The position numbers and the translations under genes are program-made. A stretch of 26,097 bases of DNA from a virus: IMG/VR virus record IMGVR_UViG_3300030116_002425, positions 1-26,097 of that record. The stretch is one strand, 5' to 3'. This document shows positions 7,073 to 15,136 of the stretch, one piece after another. The stretch's first letter is position 1. Each line of letters starts with the position of its first letter. The notes beneath the pieces are model-generated. The model saw only the letters and a list, made by a program, of their open reading frames with translations. It had not been told where the DNA came from and did not search any database.

Positions 7073-7443
7073 CTATTTTTTTTGGATAAATAAATATTAA
7101 TGTTATGAACAGCTTTCATAAGCTTCTTTTTTAGTTTAAATTCAGGGGTTTCCACACCTTTTGCATCTTCTATCACATGTTCCCAAACACCGTCTTTATC
7201 TTCCTTGTCATACTTAAAGTCGGCTATGTATGTGCAGATCTTTTGTCCGTTTACAGAGATTATGAACTTTGGCTGTAGCTCTAAATTCTTTACTCGACCT
7301 GCTTTTTCCAAAGACTTCAGATAAAGATAACGTTGTGATTCCCATTTAGAATCAAACTTTATTCCGTCAACCAGAGTTTTCTTGTTGCCGTACTTGGGTC
7401 TTGACCTTTTTAGTTTGGGATTATATGTTGGTTTCGAGAACAT
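7069..7443 (-). CDS. DUF1064 phage endonuclease
   Basis: Small phage nuclease of the DUF1064 family, a PD-(D/E)XK-like group proposed to act like Holliday junction resolvases. About 124 residues from the ATG at 7443. Family hallmarks: KYGNKKT, then DGIKFDSKWESQRY (with the conserved Glu), LQPKF, YIADFKY (metal-binding Asp) and EDAKG (E/DxK). The frame stays open to a GTG at 7506, but that extension would overlap the opposite-strand ribbon-helix-helix gene, so the ATG at 7443 is preferred although it lacks a clear ribosome binding site. It opens the DNA metabolism module, and resolving branched DNA fits the Sak4, SSB and helicase that follow. Confidence 0.78.
   Translation of the reverse strand: MFSKPTYNPKLKRSRPKYGNKKTLVDGIKFDSKWESQRYLYLKSLEKAGRVKNLELQPKFIISVNGQKICTYIADFKYDKEDKDGVWEHVIEDAKGVETPEFKLKKKLMKAVHNINIYLSKKNS
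7401..7429 (+). promoter_or_regulatory. Candidate promoter for the plus-strand ribbon-helix-helix gene
   Basis: TTGACC (5 of 6) at 7401-7406, 17 bases, then TATGTT (4 of 6) at 7424-7429, all inside the DUF1064 gene on the opposite strand. Predicted start near 7436 leaves an 18-base leader containing GGGAG before the ATG at 7454. This is the right place and direction for the only plus-strand gene, which would otherwise have no source of transcription in this window. Confidence 0.4.
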
Positions 7444-7453
7444 TATGGGAGTT

Positions 7454-7669
7454 ATGCTAGTGCCTAAACCATCAAAATACAAGTCTATAGGTGTGAATGT
7501 AGACACTTATGAAAAGATCGTACAGATCGCAAACAAAGAAAGACGAAATATATCACAGCAATTGTCTTTGCTTGTAGATGAGGAATACAGAAGCCAGGGT
7601 TTACAAAAGACTACACCACCAGTTGCTAGAGCAATGGTCGGGGGAATTTCAGCGGTTATAGAGGACTAA
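7454..7669 (+). CDS. Ribbon-helix-helix DNA-binding protein (Arc/CopG-like)
   Basis: The only plus-strand gene in the window; 71 residues. Residues 10-46 fit a ribbon-helix-helix fold: a short strand KSIGVNVD, helix TYEKIVQIANKER, a turn with RRNIS, then helix QQLSLLVDEEYR. Such proteins dimerise, insert the paired strands into the major groove and act as small repressors. The C-terminal 25 residues are flexible. ATG options are 7445 and 7454; the latter has GGGAG just before it. It ends tail-to-tail with the 1017-residue gene with a 4-base overlap, and its start is divergent from the DUF1064 gene. Lying between the virion and DNA metabolism modules, it is well placed to regulate one of them. 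Targets are unknown. Confidence 0.75.
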   Translation: MLVPKPSKYKSIGVNVDTYEKIVQIANKERRNISQQLSLLVDEEYRSQGLQKTTPPVARAMVGGISAVIED

Positions 7670-10600
7670 AGAAGACCCGCGCTACCAAGACCGCCTAGTA
7701 AACTAGCCGCAACATAAGGATTTGTTTTAGCTCTTTGACGTATGTTTTGTTGTTGTTGAATATAACGCGGATTAATTCTTCTTGTTATTTGCAAATCTTG
7801 CGCTGAGAGTGGAGGCAAAACTTGAGGAACAGGGGTTTTGCTTTGTGGTGGCGGTGTTCCTTTTACCTCCTGTGGGCTTGTTAATAACTGTCCTGCTGTT
7901 TGCCTAGTGGCAACCTGACCTCGATTCAATGCTCCAAGAGTAGCTCCTACTCCTTTTGCAACTCCTGCTGCCCTTTGAGTTAAAGGAACGCCAGAGCCAC
8001 CCACTTGTGCTGCTGACTCATTCAAAGCTTGTGTGAGACTTTGTGCCGCCGCTTGTGGGCTTGTTCTGCCTGCTTTAAGTTCTAACGCTGCTCTCATAAC
8101 AGTTGGATTATTAAACATATAATTCAACACACGAAATCTTGCCGCTTTCGGTAAATTTTTCATTGGATTAGTGAATTGACCAGTTCTAATTGCGTCTGCT
8201 GCAAGTGAACCCGCTCCTCTAGCTCCTGTATCACGCAAGAAAACAAGATCATCTGCCATTTGTCTCATATCTTTTACAGCTTGTTCACCTAATACTCTGT
8301 TAAGCATTTCTGGTTTGTAAGAATCTATTGCATTGCGTAATGAATAAGCCGCTTTCTCATTAATAAATATATCCTCATCTACAGATCCGAGAATATCATT
8401 AACAATTGTTCGCCTTATTGTTTCTTGAGCTTCAGGGCTGTCATCAAAAAATTTAAGTATTCGATTCATTTGAGCACGACTCATGGTACGGTCGGTAATT
8501 GCTGCTGCCGCTTCCTCTGGATCAAGATTTCCAGAGTTTAAACGTTTTAAAATACTAGATTGAGAAGCCTCTTCTAATCCAACTTGCGCATCTCTAACAC
8601 TACGGAGCGTTTGAACTATACCCGCATCTGGATTTTGAGCTAAAATACGTTGTAGTGTTGCATCATCAATTTTTCTAACACCACCGTAAGCTAATGATTT
8701 TGCTAAATTTTGCACATTAGGCCATTCATCTCCAAACAAAAGTTTACCTGTTTTATCTTTGTTCATACGTTTTATTTTTCCATAAAACTGAACACCATTA
8801 AATTTTGTTGGATCAGAAAAGTCTTTATTAGAGTCTAATAAAGCCTCATCAAGATAACGTTTTGCTAAATCTTGACGAACCACTTCACGTTGATCTTTTG
8901 CCGCATTTAATGCAGCTTCTATACGAGTGGGGCTTGCTATAATTTTATCATAATTATTTCCAGCCGCAAGTCTTACATTAACTCCAGGTTCTCCAAGATT
9001 TCTAACAATATTAAGAGTTTCTAATCTATTGAAAAGACGCATTTCTGAGCGATAAGCTTTGTTTGCCTCTTGCAATTTTTTCATCGCATTACGCATTGCA
9101 GTGGAGTTTGCTTTTGAGCCTTTAGCTAAACCTTGATTTATGCCTGTTAATTTTACATCTCCTTTTAGCATAGTATCTACAGTTTCTCTTAACTCAACTA
9201 ATAAACGGCGCGGAGTTGTCGCTCCTATACTTAATGATGGATCAAACAATTTATCTTGTATGTTTTTACGCAATCCTCGCAAACCATTAAAAGTAGTTTT
9301 TCCTACATCTGAACCTTGAGTTGCAAGTTCATTAATAATTCTTCCAACTTCTTGAAACTGTTTTGGCGCTGATGAAGGTGAATTTCCGTATTTTTCAAAA
9401 ATCATATCATCATAACGGGTTTTTATTGCATTAATATCAAATAAAGGAAGTGATCCACCCTTAACTGATCGAGTCCTTCCGTTTATAGTTACATTACCGT
9501 CAATTTTTGCCAATTCATCATCAACACCTTTGTAAAGAGTTTCTGCATTTTTGGCAAACTCATCATAATTATACATCAACACATTAAGAACAGAGTCATC
9601 AATATCTGTTCCTTCTTTTGTTGATTTTGTTAAAATGGAGATTGTTTCATCAATCGCATTCATATGTGCATTTTGAGCATCATCTAACGATTTTTGTAAT
9701 TTTTTTGCTTTCGTAGGAGCCGCATCTGCGATTACTTTTGCAAGATCATCTGAAGTAGCTCCTGCAATTACATTGCCTTGTGCATCCATGATTCCTGCAT
9801 CTTGAAGTAATTTTTGTTTTTTATTTAAAGCAAAAATAATATTATTAATTGCTCTTTTTTCTTTTCCTGAAATAGCTTCTGCAATTTGTGACGCTTTTGA
9901 TATCGCGGCAGGCATACCCGCTGCTTCATAGCTAGGCATACCGCCCTCATCCATAATTCTTAATGCTTGTTCGGCTCCACCTTGACCTAATTGACGTTCA
10001 CTTTGTCCTATAGCTCGTGCGCTTGCATTTGCTACTTTACCCGCACCCCCAATAAGACCTTTAACTACTTTGTATGTTCCCATTGTGGCAAGATCAATTG
10101 TCCCTGCAAGCGCAGCTTCTTTAGCCGCATCTTTTGCAACTTCTAAACCAGTTTGTTTTTGTAAACCTAATAGTTTTTCAATACCTTCTTCAACAAGCTG
10201 ACCACCTGCTGCGCCTGCTGCCGCACCTGCTGCTCCTGTAATAAGACCTGGAGCACCAAGAATACCACCAATTATTGATCCAATTGTCTCTGGGGCTAAT
10301 CCCGCAACATCAGAAATGTCTCTTAAAGTAAAACCCTCTTCTTCAATGACTAGATTTTTGCCGATAGGCTTCATACCCTCTTTAGCTTGCCCTTCAGGAG
10401 TAAGAGCTAACCTACCTTGAGCGTCTTTTGTAAATCCAGATTCTCCTACCCTCCGAAGTAAAAAGTTTTCTTTTTCTTCTGGAGTTTCCATAAAAGAAAG
10501 TTTTGCTCTTAAACCACCTCTGGCTCCTGTTGTGTAATCAAACATTTGTTCATCTTTTCCAGACCCAGATTTTAAAAGATCTTGGAAACTAGGAGCACGT

Positions 10601-10719
10601 TGAAAACCAAAATTATTTCTATTAGTAGATCTTCTTAATTGTCTTAATTCTTCTTGAGGAGACAAATCTGTTTTCTTCCTAGACTCTCTAAGAGCTTGTA
10701 ATTCTTCTTGCGGAGTCAT
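7666..10719 (-). CDS. Large internal virion / DNA ejection-type protein (1017 aa)
   Basis: The largest gene here. No enzymatic domain is visible. The N-terminus carries two copies of a charged helix, PQEELQALRES (3-13) and PQEELRQLRRS (21-31). Residues about 136-175 form a long Gly/Ala-rich hydrophobic stretch (GSIIGGILGAPGLITGAAGA), suited to inserting in a membrane. Most of the rest is predicted alpha-helical and charged, and the last 15 residues are again hydrophobic (AASLLGGLGSAGLL). Large helical proteins with a glycine-zipper-like segment next to other structural genes resemble podovirus internal core or ejection proteins that cross the host envelope during infection. It starts at a TAATG overlap with the 618-residue gene, with no strong ribosome binding site of its own. 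The role is inferred. Confidence 0.65.
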   Translation of the reverse strand: MTPQEELQALRESRKKTDLSPQEELRQLRRSTNRNNFGFQRAPSFQDLLKSGSGKDEQMFDYTTGARGGLRAKLSFMETPEEKENFLLRRVGESGFTKDAQGRLALTPEGQAKEGMKPIGKNLVIEEEGFTLRDISDVAGLAPETIGSIIGGILGAPGLITGAAGAAAGAAGGQLVEEGIEKLLGLQKQTGLEVAKDAAKEAALAGTIDLATMGTYKVVKGLIGGAGKVANASARAIGQSERQLGQGGAEQALRIMDEGGMPSYEAAGMPAAISKASQIAEAISGKEKRAINNIIFALNKKQKLLQDAGIMDAQGNVIAGATSDDLAKVIADAAPTKAKKLQKSLDDAQNAHMNAIDETISILTKSTKEGTDIDDSVLNVLMYNYDEFAKNAETLYKGVDDELAKIDGNVTINGRTRSVKGGSLPLFDINAIKTRYDDMIFEKYGNSPSSAPKQFQEVGRIINELATQGSDVGKTTFNGLRGLRKNIQDKLFDPSLSIGATTPRRLLVELRETVDTMLKGDVKLTGINQGLAKGSKANSTAMRNAMKKLQEANKAYRSEMRLFNRLETLNIVRNLGEPGVNVRLAAGNNYDKIIASPTRIEAALNAAKDQREVVRQDLAKRYLDEALLDSNKDFSDPTKFNGVQFYGKIKRMNKDKTGKLLFGDEWPNVQNLAKSLAYGGVRKIDDATLQRILAQNPDAGIVQTLRSVRDAQVGLEEASQSSILKRLNSGNLDPEEAAAAITDRTMSRAQMNRILKFFDDSPEAQETIRRTIVNDILGSVDEDIFINEKAAYSLRNAIDSYKPEMLNRVLGEQAVKDMRQMADDLVFLRDTGARGAGSLAADAIRTGQFTNPMKNLPKAARFRVLNYMFNNPTVMRAALELKAGRTSPQAAAQSLTQALNESAAQVGGSGVPLTQRAAGVAKGVGATLGALNRGQVATRQTAGQLLTSPQEVKGTPPPQSKTPVPQVLPPLSAQDLQITRRINPRYIQQQQNIRQRAKTNPYVAASLLGGLGSAGLL

Positions 10720-12575
10720 TAGAAATCACTCATTTTTCTTGGTTCTAAACCGTCTTCTTCTCTTTTTGCATTAATAGCATCAAGTTCTTCTTGTGATATT
10801 TTTGGCATAACACTATATCCGAATTGATTTTCAAAAGTATCTAGAGCCATATCTAAATTTTTCTGAGCATCAGTAACCACCATGTCATAAACATATTCTA
10901 CTTGATTTAAAATTAAATCTAAATCGGAACCTTCTAAACTTAAATCAACTTTAGACACTCTTTTTTCGGCTCTTTGACGCTCACCTTCAGAAATAGTTCT
11001 TCCAGATTCTTTTAATATTTGTAAAACGTTATCAATAGCTATATTTGCAAGTGCTTGTTTTGATTTAGCAGTTGTAGATGTGTCCACATTTAAACCAAGG
11101 CTTTTTGCAATTTGTTGAACAGTGCCTGCTATTTGTTTAGGAAAACTAACGCCAGCTTGTAAATTTTTTATAAGTTCATTTAATTTTTCTGTATTTTTAG
11201 CTATGTCTGTTTGATATCGAACAAATCTATTTTTCACATCTTCATCTTCTTCAGCTAATAATCTACGAGAGGGAGTTTCACCTTCATAATTTGGATTTTT
11301 AGCATGAGATAAAACTTGCAAAGCAGGAGGAACGTCTTTTGGATCACCGCCGATTAATGAAAAAGCTTTGGGATCTCCTTTAACCCACATTTCACCAAGC
11401 TCAACAGGCTTAGACAATTCTTTCATTACATCTATATATTCAGACTTTTCAATAAATGAAAACCTCTCATCAAAATCTGGATTAGTAATTAATTCGTTTA
11501 ATTCTCTTGGATTTAAATAAACAATTTTACCATCTTTAAATTTTTTGTTTCCATCCTCTATATCTGTACCACGTTCAAAAATATAATAACCAGGTCTATT
11601 TAATTGTTTTTCAAAATTAGCTGCATCAGTCGCCTTATCTGCTGCTTGTGCTTCGAGCGCATATTTTCCAGCAGCTATGGCATTATTTCTGGCTTCTATC
11701 TTAGCTGCTTCTAGTTTTGGAAGAGCAACTTCACCCGCCTGACCAACGGCTCTTAATATATTTCCTACGTTAAAACCACTTCCCGCTCGATTTTGCATTA
11801 AAGCAAGTCCTAACGCCATCAAAGCCGAACTTTTGTCTGGTTTACCGCTAATATCTATTCCTGTAGCTTCTGCAAAAGCTCTTTTGTATTCTTTTATACT
11901 TCTTTCAGTTGGCTTATATGGGGCAGACTCACGAGCAGAATTTATAAATTCATCCATACTAGATAAAAAAGCAGTGACAGAAGCATCCTCTTCTTGACCT
12001 TTAATTGGTTGAGACTTCAATCCGCCTTGCATTTCTACACGAGCGGCTTCTTTTTCTCTAAATTCTTCAGCACGTTGCGCCTTAGTTCTATCTCCAGGTT
12101 TTTCTATAACTGTGCCTCTACCACCTGCAAGATCAGATGGAATTACCTTTGAACCCAGAGCAGAGTTAGATAAATCTTCAACTAATTTTGGCCCTTCTGG
12201 ACCTGGTGTAGATTCAAATATTTTTACATTAGGAAGTGTTTTTGGGTCAAAAGGAACAAAATCATCTGGCGTTCCTTTTTTTACACCACCCGCCTCTGTA
12301 ACTTTTTTAACAGCAGCTTCGATTCCTTGAGGTGTGGCAGGTAAATTAGCTTGACTCAAACCGCCTGCCTTTAAAATATTTTGAAGATTTATCCCAAATC
12401 TTTGTAAATTATCTACTAAAGTTCTTGGGCTATCTATAATAGTAGATGGATCAACACCCTTACCGCTTGCAATAATAGCTTCTTTCCTAGTCATAGGAGC
12501 GCCACCTGTCATAGGAGCGCCACCTATCCCACGCTTCATTAGCTCCATGTTGTAAGGATCTGAAAGTTTAGCCAT
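10719..12575 (-). CDS. Putative virion structural protein (618 aa)
   Basis: I do not recognise a family. It has 618 residues, lysine- and glutamate-rich with long helical stretches. The N-terminus has a 6-residue tandem repeat (GGAPMT twice) from an 18-base direct repeat at 12492-12527. A small-residue helical segment (about LMALGLALMQNRAGSGFNVG) lies near the middle, followed by Ala-rich helices. No catalytic motif is seen. It has a good ribosome binding site (AGAGGG six bases before the ATG) and is directly followed by the 1017-residue protein. Position and composition suggest an internal virion protein that works with its neighbour. Confidence 0.6.
   Translation of the reverse strand: MAKLSDPYNMELMKRGIGGAPMTGGAPMTRKEAIIASGKGVDPSTIIDSPRTLVDNLQRFGINLQNILKAGGLSQANLPATPQGIEAAVKKVTEAGGVKKGTPDDFVPFDPKTLPNVKIFESTPGPEGPKLVEDLSNSALGSKVIPSDLAGGRGTVIEKPGDRTKAQRAEEFREKEAARVEMQGGLKSQPIKGQEEDASVTAFLSSMDEFINSARESAPYKPTERSIKEYKRAFAEATGIDISGKPDKSSALMALGLALMQNRAGSGFNVGNILRAVGQAGEVALPKLEAAKIEARNNAIAAGKYALEAQAADKATDAANFEKQLNRPGYYIFERGTDIEDGNKKFKDGKIVYLNPRELNELITNPDFDERFSFIEKSEYIDVMKELSKPVELGEMWVKGDPKAFSLIGGDPKDVPPALQVLSHAKNPNYEGETPSRRLLAEEDEDVKNRFVRYQTDIAKNTEKLNELIKNLQAGVSFPKQIAGTVQQIAKSLGLNVDTSTTAKSKQALANIAIDNVLQILKESGRTISEGERQRAEKRVSKVDLSLEGSDLDLILNQVEYVYDMVVTDAQKNLDMALDTFENQFGYSVMPKISQEELDAINAKREEDGLEPRKMSDF
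12492..12527. repeat. 18-base tandem duplication in the 618-codon gene
   Basis: Two adjacent copies of an 18-base unit, 12492-12509 and 12510-12527, differ at a single base (TGT against TAT at the end). In protein it gives GGAPMT twice. The near identity suggests a recent slippage event in a tolerant N-terminal region. Confidence 0.8.
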
Positions 12576-12589
12576 CTTATGCCCTCTTA

Positions 12590-13669
12590 TTATGCTTGGT
12601 TAATGCCCTGAAGCGTTGTGTAAGCCCCAAGACCAGAGAGGAATGGGTTAGCAGGAGGCGCATAACCTGCTTGAGTTTGTGAATATATTCCTGCTGAAGG
12701 TGTGCCAGTAAGCGCACCATAGCCAAATTGAAACGGTAATAATCTTTGCTCTGTTGGACGTTGATATTCTTGTCTTGCTGTATCTATCATTTGTTGACGA
12801 TATGCACGTTCTGCTTCGCCCACGCCTGTCATAAACGCAAGATCCGCAGGCTGTAACGCTGAGTATACACGACCAATATCTGCGCTTGTGCCTGCTAAAG
12901 TTCCGTATGATTGACCAAGACCGCCTGTTAAACGACCTGCCTCTAAATCACGAGCTTTACCCTGTTGATAGGCTTGCTGCGATGCAGCGAGAGCTTGCGC
13001 ATAATTTTTGTTTCTTAAATCGGCTGCGGCTTTTGATTTTGCATCAAGAATATTTCTTTCTACTTCAGCCGCTTGTACACCTTGTCTTGATCCGCCAAAG
13101 GCACCACGACCTACGGATTGTGCAGCAGCACGTTGTCGAGCCACGTTTCCTTGCCGCTCAATATCTTTTTCAACTTCTTCAATAACACCTGTTGTGTAAG
13201 GAGACATAAAATCTGATACATAATCAGATGGTCTGTACATGCCCCGACCTTCTTGAACTTGAGCAATACCACTCTTCATAGCATCAACAGCAGATTTTGT
13301 TGCGCTTCCCGCAGTATCAAAATATTCGGAATATCTATCTAAAAAATCTGGTCTACCATCATTATCTGCGTCTTCCATTAATGCTTGTGTTGCAAATGTT
13401 TCTGGACCAAGACCTACGATTGCACCAGTTACTGGATCACGACCTATCTGACCTGCTATTTGATATGGTGCTACACGAAATAAATCAGGATCTTGTAAGA
13501 TCCCACCATATAGGTCTCCTTTTTTATAAAGAATATTACCCTCGTCATCAAGGATATCTTCCTGTGCTTCTGTTCCAAATATACCACTTAATAAGGCTTT
13601 TTCTAATCGTTCAATGTATTCTGGGCGGCGTTGTACTGTTTCCGATCTGTTTACCATTTCTTCAGCCAT
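12590..13669 (-). CDS. Putative internal virion protein with calcium-type motif (359 aa)
   Basis: A structural-type protein of unknown family. The preferred start is the ATG at 13669, which overlaps the preceding gene's stop by 8 bases and has AAGGCG about eight bases upstream; the frame is open to a TTG at 13690. Residues 100-111, DADNDGRPDFLD, match a thrombospondin type 3 or dockerin-like calcium loop. The middle (about 140-290) is helical and rich in Ala, Gln and Arg with a glycine patch (VGRGAFGGSRQG). The C-terminus is rich in Gly, Pro, Tyr and Ala (GYGALTGTPSAGIYSQTQ). It sits in a block of four internal or structural genes. It could be a tail or connector component instead. Confidence 0.6.
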   Translation of the reverse strand: MAEEMVNRSETVQRRPEYIERLEKALLSGIFGTEAQEDILDDEGNILYKKGDLYGGILQDPDLFRVAPYQIAGQIGRDPVTGAIVGLGPETFATQALMEDADNDGRPDFLDRYSEYFDTAGSATKSAVDAMKSGIAQVQEGRGMYRPSDYVSDFMSPYTTGVIEEVEKDIERQGNVARQRAAAQSVGRGAFGGSRQGVQAAEVERNILDAKSKAAADLRNKNYAQALAASQQAYQQGKARDLEAGRLTGGLGQSYGTLAGTSADIGRVYSALQPADLAFMTGVGEAERAYRQQMIDTARQEYQRPTEQRLLPFQFGYGALTGTPSAGIYSQTQAGYAPPANPFLSGLGAYTTLQGINQA

Positions 13670-14456
13670 AGTTATTCGCCTTATTTTCAAGGTTGTTCAT
13701 CATTGAATAAGCTCTTTCAATACCACGATTTGAGTCGCCATCACCAAGACCTTTTACAGCGTCTTTTGTTAGCACAAATTCACCTGCCATAAGCATAGCA
13801 GGAACGTCATCTTTTTGACCAGAACCCTCAGATGGCATAATGCCACCCGTGCGTCTTGGAAAATATTGGTCATCAATATAACCACCCGCCGCATATTTTT
13901 TTGGAATATTAATTCTTATATCGCCTTCTCCACCAAACGGTCTACTAATTGATGTTGCAACTTCATCATCTTTGTTAAACATAGACAATACTTGAGAGCC
14001 AAGACCACTAAATAAAGCTTCTCCCGCTTTGGTATTTAAAAAATCCGCCAATTTGCCTTGACTGAGAAGTCCACCGTCTACCAAGGCTTTAGCAATGCCA
14101 AGTGTTCCTTCGCCTTGTGTAAAAACTGGATCAATGTTTTTTGCAACGTTAGCAGCTTGAATAGCTTTTGCTGTAGCATCCGCACTAGGAAGTCCAGATG
14201 ATCCCTTTTTTGTAATTGGATCAGCCATATTAGTAATAGATTTTGTAACAGAGCCTGATTGTTTATCACCGCCAAATAAGTTTCCTAAATTAAAACCATC
14301 TGAACCAAGACCCTGTTGGAGAGCGGTAAACATGAGCGCATCTTTTGTACTACCGCCAAGAACTTTAGAAGTTATAGCATTTGCAATAAGATTAGATACA
14401 AAATCTCCGCCTGTGAAGGCTCCGATACCTTTTTTAACTAAATCTCCTAGACTCAT
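13662..14456 (-). CDS. Structural protein with tape-measure-like C-terminal motif (264 aa)
   Basis: A 264-residue protein with Gly/Ala/Leu-rich helices (for example FVSNLIANAITSKVLGGST) in the first 160 residues. Near its end, residues 204-238 carry GGIMPSEGSGQKDDVP followed by AMLMAGEFVLTKDAVKGLG. That pattern (GSGxxDxVPAMLxxGEFV) is widely seen close to the C-termini of phage tail tape measure and related internal proteins. No transmembrane helix is certain. It is too short to be a normal tape measure, so it is more likely an internal or neck protein of a short-tailed phage. The ATG has AGGG about eight bases upstream and overlaps the stop of a possible 13-codon ORF as ATGA. Confidence 0.6.
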   Translation of the reverse strand: MSLGDLVKKGIGAFTGGDFVSNLIANAITSKVLGGSTKDALMFTALQQGLGSDGFNLGNLFGGDKQSGSVTKSITNMADPITKKGSSGLPSADATAKAIQAANVAKNIDPVFTQGEGTLGIAKALVDGGLLSQGKLADFLNTKAGEALFSGLGSQVLSMFNKDDEVATSISRPFGGEGDIRINIPKKYAAGGYIDDQYFPRRTGGIMPSEGSGQKDDVPAMLMAGEFVLTKDAVKGLGDGDSNRGIERAYSMMNNLENKANNYG

Positions 14457-14494
14457 AAAAAACGCCCTAAGTATCTTTTATATCTATTTAACAT
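14453..14494 (-). CDS. Possible 13-codon leader ORF before the 264-codon gene
   Basis: The gap 14457-14527 contains ATG (14492-14494) with AGGA six bases upstream, then 13 codons reading MLNRYKRYLGRFL and a TGA that overlaps the next ATG as ATGA. The layout is that of a coupled leader peptide. The same frame runs unbroken back to the endolysin's TAA at 14528-14530, so it could also be decayed endolysin 3' sequence. A TATAAA at 14478-14483 could instead be a -10 element, though I see no good -35. Confidence 0.3.
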   Translation of the reverse strand: MLNRYKRYLGRFL

Positions 14495-14527
14495 ACTATT
14501 TCCTAATTTCAAAGTGCCGCTCTTAAA

Positions 14528-15136
14528 TTATCTTAACCACTCGTAAATCTTCTTAGTCTCTTCTCTTCGATGTTTTAATCCATTGTATCCACCGTTAATT
14601 CTTTTAGTAAGACGCTTGATTGTATCGTCATTAACGCCTTCATCACAAATTTCCCAAAGATCGTTTCTTTTAAAGAACCAAATCGCACTTTCCATTGGGT
14701 ATTTTGTTGCCACAAGATCAGGATCTTTCATTACTTCTGGTAAATTCATATCATTAGCAAACATAGCATAATTTTCTTTAAACGTGCATTGCAGAAATCC
14801 ACGTCCTCGCCATAAATAACCCTGTCCATTATTGCCATAACGATGCCCATAAACTCGATCTGCTAATGCTTGTGGGTTACGAGCACAGCTTTCGGCTTCT
14901 CCTTCTGTTTTAAAGTATTTACCAAACACTTTGAGAATAGCCTCTTTGCTGTAGTTTAGATTTTCTTCTACATACCTAAACGTACCGCTTTCATGGACAA
15001 GCTGCCCAAGAAAATGAGCGCCTCTTTCTGGGTTCAGGACGTAATGATGACAAATCTTTTTTGCAGTATTAGGGCCAAACGCACCATCAGGCGTAGCTCC
15101 TATTTTTTCCTGTAATGTCTTTAATGCTTCACTCAT
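14528..15136 (-). CDS. Endolysin, glycoside hydrolase family 19 muramidase/chitinase type
   Basis: Peptidoglycan-cleaving enzyme for host lysis, 202 residues. The first 28 residues (LQEKIGATPDGAFGPNTAKK) resemble half of a peptidoglycan-binding domain repeat. The GH19 core follows: HFLGQLVHESGTF with catalytic Glu49, second acid Glu58 in VEENLNYS, then YLWRGRGFLQCTFKENY and KRINGGYNG. No signal peptide is seen, so release would depend on the holin encoded two genes earlier. The ATG overlaps the nuclease stop by 8 bases, with AAGGA about nine bases upstream. The family call is secure. Confidence 0.92.
   Translation of the reverse strand: MSEALKTLQEKIGATPDGAFGPNTAKKICHHYVLNPERGAHFLGQLVHESGTFRYVEENLNYSKEAILKVFGKYFKTEGEAESCARNPQALADRVYGHRYGNNGQGYLWRGRGFLQCTFKENYAMFANDMNLPEVMKDPDLVATKYPMESAIWFFKRNDLWEICDEGVNDDTIKRLTKRINGGYNGLKHRREETKKIYEWLR

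Noticed and set aside
13297-13671. Plus-strand open frame of 124 codons opposite the 359-codon gene
   Set aside because: Leucine- and histidine-rich shadow of a well-supported minus-strand gene, with no plausible start context.
14528-14530. Stop codon read-through of the endolysin
   Set aside because: The frame after the stop is open for only 25 codons and begins with an ordinary TAA context; an ordinary stop is more likely, so I keep it only as an alternative.
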